A DNA stretch of 64,000 nt, from NCBI RefSeq assembly GCF_037908215.1, contig NZ_JBBLZC010000004.1:124001-188000 (forward strand), in the 5' to 3' direction. The position numbers and the translations under genes are program-made. The notes beneath the pieces were generated by a model that searched no databases, had not been told where the DNA came from, and worked only from the letters and a program-made list of their open reading frames with translations. Of the stretch, positions 56,498-64,000 are shown piece by piece (the first letter of the stretch is position 1; each line of letters begins with the position of its first letter). This stretch comes from Benzoatithermus flavus. Its GTDB lineage: Bacteria > Pseudomonadota > Alphaproteobacteria > Geminicoccales > Geminicoccaceae.

Positions 56498-57661
56498 ATG
56501 GTCGTCGCCATGCCCGATCTATCGCCGGAAGAAAGACTGGCCTGGCTGCAGCTCGCCCGCTGCGAGGGGGTCGGGCCGATCGGGTTCGCGGCACTGCTCG
56601 AGCGCCACGGCTCGGCGAAAGCGGTGCTCGCGGCGCTGCGGCAGCGGACCGGGACGGACGGGCGGCCGCCGCGCTTTCCGACGCAGGATGCGCTCGCGGC
56701 CGAGCTCGCGGCGCTGAAAGGGCTCGGCGGGCGGATGCTGGCGCAGCCGGAGGAGGATTATCCGGCGCTGCTCCGCGTTCTGCCGGACGCGCCGCCCGTG
56801 CTCGCCGTGCGCGGCGATGCCGGCCTCCTGCAGCGGCCGGCGGTGGCGATCGTGGGTGCACGCAATGCCAGCGGCAACGGCCGGCTCTTCGCGCGGGCGC
56901 TGGCGCGGGAGCTGGCAGAAGCGGGGCTGGTCGTGGTCTCCGGACTCGCGCGCGGGATCGACACGGCGGCACACGAAGGCGCGCTGCAGGCGGGCGGGGC
57001 GACGGTGGCGGTGATCGCGGCCGGGGTGGACGTGGCCTACCCGCCCGAGAACGAGGCGCTCATGGCGCGGATCGCGGCGGAAGCCGCCATCGTGAGCGAG
57101 CGGCCGCTCGGGGCGCAGGCACGGGCCAAGGACTTCCCGCGCCGGAACCGGGTGATCGCGGGGCTCACGTTCGGCATCGTCGTGGTCGAGGCGGCGCCGC
57201 AATCGGGCTCCCTGATCACGGCGAGGCTCGCTGCCGATTACGGACGCGAGGTGATGGCGGTGCCGGGCAGCCCGTTCGACCCGCGTCACAAGGGCACCAA
57301 CCAGCTCCTGCGGGAGGGGGCGCACCTCGTCGAGAGCGCCGCCGACGTCCTGGCGGTGCTGCAGCCGCTCGTGGATCGCGAGCCGCCGATGCCGCGGCAG
57401 CAGCGCCGGGCGCGCTGCCCCGCCACGGCGGAACGGCCGAAGGCGGCATCCGAGCATCCGAGGACGAACCCGCCCGAAGCGCCGGATTCGCTCGCCGCGC
57501 GCGTGGCGCAAGCACTCGGGGCCGAGCCGCTCGCGGTTGACGAACTGATCCGCGAATGCGATGCACCGGCTCCGGACGTTCAGGCCGCCCTTCTGGAGCT
57601 CGAGCTGCTGGGGCGCATCGATCGTCATCCCGGCAACCGGGTCTCGCTGCGCGCCGGTTGA
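56498..57661 (+). CDS. dprA: DNA-processing protein DprA
   Basis: DprA loads RecA on incoming single-stranded DNA. The 387-residue product has an N-terminal SAM-like helical region (ERLAWLQLARCEGVGPIGFA) and a Rossmann domain (VAIVGARNASGNGRLFARAL, SGLARGIDTAAHEGALQAGG, PPENEALMARI, RNRVIAGLTFGIVVVEA, SGSLITARLAADYGREVMAV). A C-terminal winged-helix of the DprA_WH type follows (LAVDELIRECDAPAPDVQAA). ATG 56498 or 56510 are possible starts. Canonical neighbours topA and rnr follow; plsY, usually just before it, lies beyond the accessory block. Confidence 0.94.
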   Translation: MVVAMPDLSPEERLAWLQLARCEGVGPIGFAALLERHGSAKAVLAALRQRTGTDGRPPRFPTQDALAAELAALKGLGGRMLAQPEEDYPALLRVLPDAPPVLAVRGDAGLLQRPAVAIVGARNASGNGRLFARALARELAEAGLVVVSGLARGIDTAAHEGALQAGGATVAVIAAGVDVAYPPENEALMARIAAEAAIVSERPLGAQARAKDFPRRNRVIAGLTFGIVVVEAAPQSGSLITARLAADYGREVMAVPGSPFDPRHKGTNQLLREGAHLVESAADVLAVLQPLVDREPPMPRQQRRARCPATAERPKAASEHPRTNPPEAPDSLAARVAQALGAEPLAVDELIRECDAPAPDVQAALLELELLGRIDRHPGNRVSLRAG

Positions 57662-57741
57662 CCGGGCCGCGCAAGGGAGCATCTAGAGGCCAGCGGGCGA
57701 ACCTCGACCGGCGGGCCCGCACTTCGGAAATCGCGTGACCT

Positions 57742-60447
57742 ATGGACGTCGTCGTCGTCGAATCGCCTGCCAAGGCCAAGACCATCGAGAAGTATCTGGG
57801 CGGAAACTACAAGGTCCTCGCGAGCTATGGTCACGTCCGCGACCTGCTCGACGAGGACGGTGCGGTCGAGCCCGAGAAGGACTTCGAGATGCACTGGCGT
57901 GTCCTCCAGCAGAAGAAGGACGCGCTGGAGCGGATCACCCAGGCGGTGAAGGCCGCCGATCGCCTGATCCTCGCGACCGACCCCGACCGCGAGGGCGAGG
58001 CGATCTCCTGGCATCTGCTCGAGGTCCTGGGCCAGAAGAAGGCTTTGAAGAACGTCAACGTGCAGCGCGCCGTGTTCTATGAGGTGACGAAGCCCGCCGT
58101 CACCGAGGCGGTGCAGCATGCACGCTCCCTGGACGAGCACCTGATCGACGCCTACCGCGCGCGCCGGGCGCTGGACTATCTCGTCGGCTTCAAGCTCTCG
58201 CCCGTGCTCTGGCGCAAGCTGCCGAAGTCGGGCTCCTCGGCCGGCCGGGTGCAGTCGGTGGCGCTCAGGCTGATCTGCGAGCGCGAGGCCGAGATCCAGG
58301 CCTTCGAGCCGATCGAGTACTGGACGGTGGAGGCGCTGCTCGAGAATCCCGAGGGCAAGCCCTTCAAGGCAAGGCTCACCCAGCTCGACGGCAAGCGGCT
58401 CGACAAGTTCGCGCTTCGCGACGAGGCGGCGGCGCGCCGCGCCGTGCGCGAGGTCGAGGCGCGCGATCTCTTGGTCGACCATGTCGAGAAGAAGCAGGTG
58501 AGCCGCAACCCGGCACCGCCCTTCAGCACCTCGACCCTGCAGCAGGAAGCCTCGCGCAAATTGGGCTTCTCGGCCGATCGCACCATGAAGACCGCACAGC
58601 GCCTGTTCGAGGGCGTCGACATCGGCGGCGAGACCGTGGGCCTGATCACCTACATGCGCACGGACAGCGTCCAGCTCTCGAGCGAGGCCTTGAGCGCCTG
58701 CCGCCGGCTGATCGGGCAGCGCTTCGGCGAGGACTATCTCCCGGAGAAGCCGCGGCAGTACAAGACCAAGACCAAGAACGCGCAGGAAGCCCACGAGGCG
58801 ATCCGGCCGACCGACCTGTTCCGCATGCCCTCCGAGCTGCGCGGCCATCTCGGCGAGGACGAGCGCCGGCTCTACGAGCTGATCTGGAAGCGCACCGTGG
58901 CGAGCCAGATGGCGGCAGCATTGCTCGACCGGGTCACGGTCGACATCGGCTCGGCCGACGGGGTGGTGGGCCTGCGCGCGACCGGGCAGACGGTGGCGTT
59001 CGACGGCTTCCTCAAGCTCTACCAGGAGGGCCGGGACGATCCTTCCGGCGAGGAGGACGAGGAGGGCGCCATCCTGCCGCCGCTCGCCGTGGGCGATCCC
59101 ACGCGGAAACGGGCGGTGACGCCGCTCCAGCACTTCACCGAGCCGCCGCCGCGCTTCACCGAGGCGAGCCTGGTCAAGAAGCTGGAGGAGCTCGGCATCG
59201 GCCGGCCCAGCACCTATGCCAGCATCATCTCGGTGCTCCAGAACCGCTCCTACGTCCGGCTCGAGCAGAAGCGCTTCGTGCCCGAGGACAAGGGCTGGCT
59301 CGTCAATGCCTTCCTGGTCGAGAAGTTCGGCCACTGGGTCGAGTACGGCTTCACCGCCCAGCTCGAGGACCAGCTCGACGACGTGGCGGCGGGTGCTTTG
59401 TTCTGGAAAGAGGTGCTGCGGCAGTTCTGGGAGCCGTTCAAGGCGCGGCTCGACGAGGTGAGCGAGCAGCGCCAGCGCGAGATCATCGATGCGCTCGACC
59501 ATGCGCTGGGCCCGCTCCTCTTTCCGGGCAACGGCGAGAGCGATCCCAGGGAATGCCCGCGCTGCCACGAGGGGCGGCTGGGCCTCAAGCTCAGCGGCTT
59601 CGGGCCGTTCATCGGCTGCTCGCGCTACCCCGACTGCAACTACACCCGGCCGTTCACGGTGGGCAGCGACGGCGAGACCAGGATCGAGGCCGAGAGCGGC
59701 GACCGGCTGCTCGGCACCGAGCCCGCCTCGGGCGAGGAGGTCTGGCTGAAGATCGGCCGCTTCGGGCCCTACGTGCAGCAGGGTGCGGGCAAGAAGGCGA
59801 AGCGCAGCTCGCTGCCGGCCGGGGTAACGCCGGAGCAGGTGGACTTCGACCTCGCGCTGAAGCTGCTCTCGCTGCCACGCGAGGTCGGCAGGGACCCCGA
59901 GACGAAGGAGCCGATCCTGGCCGGCATCAACCGGTTCGGACCTTACGTCCAGCGGGGCAAGACCTATGTCCGGCTCGAGCCCGACGACGACGTGTTCACG
60001 ATCGGCATGAACCGGGCGCTGGCGCTTCTGGCCGAGCCGCCCAAGGGCAGGCGCGCCGCGGCTGCTGCCGGACCTTTGCGCGAGCTCGGGCCGCATCCCG
60101 AGGACAACGAGCCGATCACGGTCCATGCCGGCCGGTTCGGACCTTACGTCAAGCACGGCAAGCTCAACGCCAGCCTGGCCAAGGGCATGACGCCCGAAAC
60201 GCTCACGATCGAGCAGGCGATCCAGCTCCTCGCCCAGCGTGCCGAGAAGGTGGCGCAAGGCGGCGGGCGGCCGCCGCGCGTCAGGAAGATCTCGACGGCG
60301 AAAAAGAAGCCGGCGGCCGAGGCCAAGGCCGCGCCTACGCCGCGTAAGGCCAGCGCCGCAGGTGCCAGGCGGACGGCCGAGAAGCCGGCATCGCGGACGG
60401 CGGCCAAGGCCGAAGCGCCCGCCCCTCCTGCCCGCAAACGGTCCTGA
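57742..60447 (+). CDS. topA: DNA topoisomerase I TopA
   Basis: TopA relaxes negative supercoils. The 901-residue product begins MDVVVVESPAKAKTIEKYLG, with the Toprim Asp-rich motif ATDPDREGEAISWHL near residue 75 and the strand-passage active Tyr in GLITYMRTDSVQLS near residue 300. One C-terminal zinc ribbon (CPRCHEGRLGLKLSGFGPFI with two more Cys in GCSRYPDC) follows, then Topo C-terminal repeats (RFGPYVQ). A Lys/Ala-rich basic tail ends the protein. Order dprA-topA-rnr is standard for alphaproteobacteria. Confidence 0.97.
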   Translation: MDVVVVESPAKAKTIEKYLGGNYKVLASYGHVRDLLDEDGAVEPEKDFEMHWRVLQQKKDALERITQAVKAADRLILATDPDREGEAISWHLLEVLGQKKALKNVNVQRAVFYEVTKPAVTEAVQHARSLDEHLIDAYRARRALDYLVGFKLSPVLWRKLPKSGSSAGRVQSVALRLICEREAEIQAFEPIEYWTVEALLENPEGKPFKARLTQLDGKRLDKFALRDEAAARRAVREVEARDLLVDHVEKKQVSRNPAPPFSTSTLQQEASRKLGFSADRTMKTAQRLFEGVDIGGETVGLITYMRTDSVQLSSEALSACRRLIGQRFGEDYLPEKPRQYKTKTKNAQEAHEAIRPTDLFRMPSELRGHLGEDERRLYELIWKRTVASQMAAALLDRVTVDIGSADGVVGLRATGQTVAFDGFLKLYQEGRDDPSGEEDEEGAILPPLAVGDPTRKRAVTPLQHFTEPPPRFTEASLVKKLEELGIGRPSTYASIISVLQNRSYVRLEQKRFVPEDKGWLVNAFLVEKFGHWVEYGFTAQLEDQLDDVAAGALFWKEVLRQFWEPFKARLDEVSEQRQREIIDALDHALGPLLFPGNGESDPRECPRCHEGRLGLKLSGFGPFIGCSRYPDCNYTRPFTVGSDGETRIEAESGDRLLGTEPASGEEVWLKIGRFGPYVQQGAGKKAKRSSLPAGVTPEQVDFDLALKLLSLPREVGRDPETKEPILAGINRFGPYVQRGKTYVRLEPDDDVFTIGMNRALALLAEPPKGRRAAAAAGPLRELGPHPEDNEPITVHAGRFGPYVKHGKLNASLAKGMTPETLTIEQAIQLLAQRAEKVAQGGGRPPRVRKISTAKKKPAAEAKAAPTPRKASAAGARRTAEKPASRTAAKAEAPAPPARKRS

Positions 60448-60458
60448 GAGCCGCCCTC

Positions 60459-62720
60459 TTGGCCGTCCGCCGCCGGAGCGCCCTGCCGCCCCCGACCCGC
60501 GAGGAGGTCGTGCGCTTCCTCGAGCGGCACGGCGAGGGTCTCGGCCGCAACGAGATCCTGAAGGCACTCGCGCGCGAGCGCGGCGACCGGGCGATCGTCA
60601 AGGACATCCTGCGCGAGCTTGCGGCCGAAGGCCTGTTCGGCCGGCGCCGGCGCAAGGCGGCAGCGGGGACGGAAGAGGAGGCGGACAGGCCGCGCACGGC
60701 GGTGGTCGACGTCGCCGGCATCGACCACAACGGCGACCTCCTGCTCGAGCATCCGGAGCTGCCGCATCTGCGGATCGTGCTGCCGGCCGAGCGCCTGCGC
60801 GACATGGCGCCCGGTGTCGGCGACCGGCTGCTCGCCCGGCTCGTGCCCTCGGGTGAGGGCGAGCTGGAGGCACGACCGCTCCGGCTCCTGCCGCACCGGC
60901 CCACGAGCGTCACGGGCGTGGTCGAGGCGGCGCACGACGGCTATCGCATCCGCTCGGCGGACCGCCGGGCACGGGCCGAGTTCATGGTGGCGGCGAGTGA
61001 ACTCGGCGGGGCCGACGTGGGCGATCTGGTCGTCGCCGAGATAGTGCCCAGCCGGCGGCTGGGCCTGGCACGCGCCCGGGTGAAGGAGCGGATCGGTCGG
61101 CCCGACGATCCGCGCGTCCTGAGTCTGATGACGGCGGTGGCCATGGGTCTGCCGATGACCTTTCCACCCGAGGCCGCAGCGCTGGCGGCGGCCGCCCGGC
61201 CGGTGGCGCTCGGCCGGCGCGAGGATCTGCGGCACGTCGATCTCGTCACGATCGACGGCGAGGACGCGCGCGACTTCGACGATGCGGTCTGGGCGGCACC
61301 CGACCCCAGCCCCGGGAATCCGGGTGGGCACACGCTCCTCGTCGCCATCGCGGACGTCGCGCATTATGTCCGGCCGAACGACGCGCTCGACCGCGAGGCC
61401 AGGAACCGCGGCAACTCGGTCTATTTCCCCGACCGCGTCATCCCGATGCTCCCCGAGGCGCTCTCGAACGATCTCTGCTCGCTGCGGCCGAACGAGGATC
61501 GGGCCTGCCTCGCGGTCTGGATCACGATCGACCGAAGGGGCGAGATCAAAAGCTGGCGGTTCTGCCGCGGGCTGATGCGCAGCCGCGCACGGCTCACCTA
61601 CCGGCAGGTCCAGGCCGCCCGCGACGGCAACCCCGATGCGGTGACGGAGCCGCTGCTCGAGCCGGTGATCGGGCCGCTCTATGCGGCCTTCGAGCGGCTT
61701 CTGGAGGCACGGCACCGGCGCGGCACGATCGAGCTGGAGCTTCCCGAGCGGAAGATCGTGTTCGACGAGACGGGCCGCATCCATGGGGTGGAGGCACGCG
61801 AGCGCCTGGCCAGCCACATGCTGATCGAGGAGTTCATGATCGCGGCCAACGTGGCGGCGGCGCGCGAACTCGCCGAGCACGACCGGCCCTGCCTCTACCG
61901 CGTCCACGACAAGCCCGATCCCGTGAAGCTCGAAGCGCTCGCCCAGTTCCTCGAGCATCTGGGCATGCCCTGGAGCCGCACCGCGAAGCAGCCGGGCGAC
62001 TTCACGCGCCTTTTGCGCAACCTCGCCGAGCACGAGCTGCGCGAGATGGTCTCGGCCTTCGTGCTCAGGAGCCAGGCACAGGCGGTCTACAGCCCGAGGA
62101 ACATCGGTCATTTCGGCCTGCACCTGAAGCGCTACGCCCATTTCACCTCGCCGATCCGCCGCTACAGCGACCTCGTCGTTCACCGCGCCCTCATCCGGCA
62201 CCTGGGGCTCGGCCCCGACGGGCTCCATCCTGCGATCGACGAAGCGCAGCTCGCGAGCTTGGGCGATCATCTCTCGCGCATGGAGCGCCGGGCGATGGAG
62301 GCCGAGCGGCGTGCGTTCGAGCGGCTGGTGGCGCAGTTCCTGGTCGAGCGGGTGGGGGCCGTGTTCCACGCCCAGGTCACCAGCGTGGTCTATTTCGGCC
62401 TGTTCGTGACGCTCGACGAGATCGGGGCCGAGGGCCTGGTTCCGGTCTCCACGCTGGGCGACGAGGCGTTCCTTCTGGACGAGCGGCACCAGGCCCTGGT
62501 CGGCCAGCGCACCGGCGAGAGCTTCGCGCTGGGCGATCGGGTCAAGGTGGAGCTGGTCGAGGCCGATCCGGTGCAGGGCACGCTCCTTTTCCGCCTCGAG
62601 GAGCACGAGCCCGGCCGGGGAGCGCAGCTCGCCAGCACCGCCTGGCGCAAGGCCGGGCCGCCCCGAAAAGGCAGCCTCCGGCGGATCGGCCGGTCGGCCA
62701 GGCCGCGGCGCCGACACTGA
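60459..62720 (+). CDS. rnr: Ribonuclease R
   Basis: This is a 3'-5' exoribonuclease of the RNB family, 753 residues. An N-terminal winged helix (RFLERHGEGLGRNEILKALA) and cold-shock domains are followed by the RNB catalytic centre TIDGEDARDFDDAVWA with four Asp. The RNB end PIRRYSDLVVHRALIRHLGL and a C-terminal S1 domain (FHAQVTSVVYFGLFVTLDEI) with a basic tail follow. The start is TTG 60459, 11 bp after topA, with no nearby ATG. Confidence 0.96.
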   Translation: MAVRRRSALPPPTREEVVRFLERHGEGLGRNEILKALARERGDRAIVKDILRELAAEGLFGRRRRKAAAGTEEEADRPRTAVVDVAGIDHNGDLLLEHPELPHLRIVLPAERLRDMAPGVGDRLLARLVPSGEGELEARPLRLLPHRPTSVTGVVEAAHDGYRIRSADRRARAEFMVAASELGGADVGDLVVAEIVPSRRLGLARARVKERIGRPDDPRVLSLMTAVAMGLPMTFPPEAAALAAAARPVALGRREDLRHVDLVTIDGEDARDFDDAVWAAPDPSPGNPGGHTLLVAIADVAHYVRPNDALDREARNRGNSVYFPDRVIPMLPEALSNDLCSLRPNEDRACLAVWITIDRRGEIKSWRFCRGLMRSRARLTYRQVQAARDGNPDAVTEPLLEPVIGPLYAAFERLLEARHRRGTIELELPERKIVFDETGRIHGVEARERLASHMLIEEFMIAANVAAARELAEHDRPCLYRVHDKPDPVKLEALAQFLEHLGMPWSRTAKQPGDFTRLLRNLAEHELREMVSAFVLRSQAQAVYSPRNIGHFGLHLKRYAHFTSPIRRYSDLVVHRALIRHLGLGPDGLHPAIDEAQLASLGDHLSRMERRAMEAERRAFERLVAQFLVERVGAVFHAQVTSVVYFGLFVTLDEIGAEGLVPVSTLGDEAFLLDERHQALVGQRTGESFALGDRVKVELVEADPVQGTLLFRLEEHEPGRGAQLASTAWRKAGPPRKGSLRRIGRSARPRRRH

Positions 62721-62728
62721 GCCGAGCC

Positions 62729-63901
62729 ATGCCTCTCGTTCCGGCCGCATGGCGCGACCTCGCGCTCGTCATGGCGACGGCGACCCTCGTCGGCATGACG
62801 TTCTCGCTCGCCGTCCCGCTGCTCTCGCTCGTGCTCGAGCGGGAAGGGGTCGATCCGTTCGCGATCGGACTCAACACGGCGGCGGGCGGGCTCGGCATCT
62901 TCGTCGTGGCACCCTTCGTCGACCGGCTGGTGCGAAGGCTCGGCCCGGTGCGGTGCATACGCTCGGCCCTCGTCGTCACGGCCGGCTGCATGCTCGTCTT
63001 CCCCTTATGGGTCGAGCCCGTCTTCTGGGCACCGGTCCGGCTCGTCTTCGGCTGCGCCGGCGCGCTCCTGTTCGTGCTGAGCGAGGCTTCGGTGAACACG
63101 CTCGCCCCCAAGGGCTTACGCGGCCGCGTGCTCGGGCTCTACGCCACGCTCTTCAGCCTGGGCTTCGCCGCCGGACCACTCCTGCTGATGCTGGCGGGCA
63201 GCGAAGGCGTCCTGCCGTTCGCGCTGGCGAGCGCCCTCTTCCTGCTGGGTCTCGTTCCGGCTGCGTGCTTGCGCGCCGTCGAAGGTCGGATGCTGCCCGA
63301 AGGCCACGGCCGGCTCCGACTCCTCGACACCTGGCGCATCGCCCCCGTCGCCATGGCCGGCGTGTTCGTCTACGCGCTCCTCGAGAGCGCCCATTTCGCG
63401 CTGCTCCCGGTCTATGCCCTCGATCTCGGCACGGGCGAGCGGACGGCCGCCGCCCTCGTCGCCGTCTGGCTCTCCGGCAACATCCTCTTCCAGTACCCGG
63501 TGGGCTGGCTCGCCGACCGCTGGCAGCGGCAACGGGTCATGCTGGTCTGTGCAAGCCTCGCCGTGGCCGGGCTCCTGCTGGTGCCGCGGGCGGCAGGACA
63601 CGTCTTCCTGCTCTGGCCGCTCCTCGTGCTCCTCGGCGGGGCGATGGGTGCGCTCTACACGCTCCCGCTGGTGCTGGTGGGCGAGCGCTTCCGCGGTGCC
63701 GATCTCACCAAGGCCAACACCGCCTTCGTGATGACCTTCCAGCTCGGCGCCATCGCCGGGCCGCCCTTCACGGGTGCGGTCATGGACACGGCCGGGAGCG
63801 CGAGCTTTCCGCTGGCACTGGTCCCACCTCTTCTGGTACTTCTCGCCGTGCTGCTCGTGGCCGGCCATGCCCGTGCCCCGGCATCGCAAGCCGATCCTTG
63901 A
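62729..63901 (+). CDS. MFS transporter
   Basis: This is a 390-residue major facilitator with 12 predicted helices in two halves. The loop 2-3 motif A equivalent is VDRLVRRLGPVRCIRSALVV, and the second half has GWLADRWQRQRVMLVCASLA. Such proteins export drugs or metabolites; the substrate is unknown. It begins 8 bp after rnr on the same strand, so it is probably co-transcribed. The family resembles YcaD/UMF1-like permeases with a DRxxRR loop. Confidence 0.85.
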   Translation: MPLVPAAWRDLALVMATATLVGMTFSLAVPLLSLVLEREGVDPFAIGLNTAAGGLGIFVVAPFVDRLVRRLGPVRCIRSALVVTAGCMLVFPLWVEPVFWAPVRLVFGCAGALLFVLSEASVNTLAPKGLRGRVLGLYATLFSLGFAAGPLLLMLAGSEGVLPFALASALFLLGLVPAACLRAVEGRMLPEGHGRLRLLDTWRIAPVAMAGVFVYALLESAHFALLPVYALDLGTGERTAAALVAVWLSGNILFQYPVGWLADRWQRQRVMLVCASLAVAGLLLVPRAAGHVFLLWPLLVLLGGAMGALYTLPLVLVGERFRGADLTKANTAFVMTFQLGAIAGPPFTGAVMDTAGSASFPLALVPPLLVLLAVLLVAGHARAPASQADP

Positions 63902-63964
63902 CAGGCGGGCACGGCTCCGTATGGTGCGCCGCCAGCCTATTGCCGATTTCGAGGACTGCCGCCC

Positions 63965-64000
63965 ATGGCGAAGCCCGCTACCGTGTTGATCAAGCTCGTC
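63965..64000 (+). CDS. rpmG: 50S ribosomal protein L33, first codons (cut by window edge)
   Basis: ATG 63965 begins MAKPATVLIKLV, the characteristic opening of bacterial L33 (MAKPxTIKIKLV). Only 12 codons are inside the window. rpmG follows topA-rnr in many alphaproteobacteria, which supports the call. Confidence 0.8.
   Translation, partial: MAKPATVLIKLV

Noticed and set aside
57625..62750. Very long leftward open frames opposite topA and rnr
   Set aside because: They lack start signals and domain patterns. The rightward topA and rnr motifs are unambiguous.

Overview
This 64 kb window is chromosomal DNA of a high-GC alphaproteobacterium. The evidence is a cobW gene of alphaproteobacterial type, the gene orders ftsE-ftsX...plsC and pyrB-pyrC-plsY...dprA-topA-rnr, a suf operon headed by an Rrf2 regulator, and phasin-type proteins. 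A Rhodospirillales/Geminicoccales-like lineage is my inference, not something read directly.

Layout. 1-12.1 kb is mostly housekeeping and metabolism: the start of cobW, mtgA, an EF-G-like GTPase, an orphan anti-sigma-like protein, a 2-hydroxyacid dehydrogenase with an HpcH/HpaI aldolase, a sugar isomerase-like TIM barrel, an EamA permease beside a collapsed kup relic, nnrU and hutI. 12.2-20.5 kb is a decayed defence island: an IS5-type transposase start, an intact HNH endonuclease, an internally deleted dndC, a small Dnd-associated protein, a dndD cut off after its Walker A motif by an IS1-family element without target duplication, a broken phage relic, and frameshifted relics of the Dnd-associated methyltransferase and an M15-peptidase-like protein. 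A tRNA-Phe gene marks the return to core DNA.

20.6-45.1 kb is core genome. It holds plsC, a large SAM/cyclase/ATPase/TPR signalling protein placed between ftsX and plsC, ftsEX, a zinc-ribbon DUF3426 protein, tadA, a CoA transferase and an autoregulated suf operon (rrf2, sufB, sufC, sufD, sufS, sufT). Then come two proteins that join a ComEA-type helix-hairpin-helix to a phasin domain, a fused membrane/spermidine-synthase-like protein, pyrB, a pyrC lacking the HxH metal site, an AI-2E-type permease and plsY.

45.1-56.4 kb is an accessory block inserted between plsY and dprA, which are neighbours in many alphaproteobacteria. It carries a methyltransferase, a glutathione S-transferase, a complete type I-C cas operon (cas3, cas5, cas8c, cas7, cas4, cas1, cas2) whose only visible array is two eroded repeats around one spacer, a HigBA-like toxin-antitoxin pair with a palindrome abutting the toxin start, and a truncated chemoreceptor relic. 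56.5-64 kb returns to core: dprA, topA, rnr, an MFS permease and the first codons of rpmG.

The most notable points are the two HHH-phasin fusions, which could link DNA to storage granules; the type I-C locus that kept all its proteins but almost lost its array; and the layered decay of the DNA-phosphorothioation-type island.
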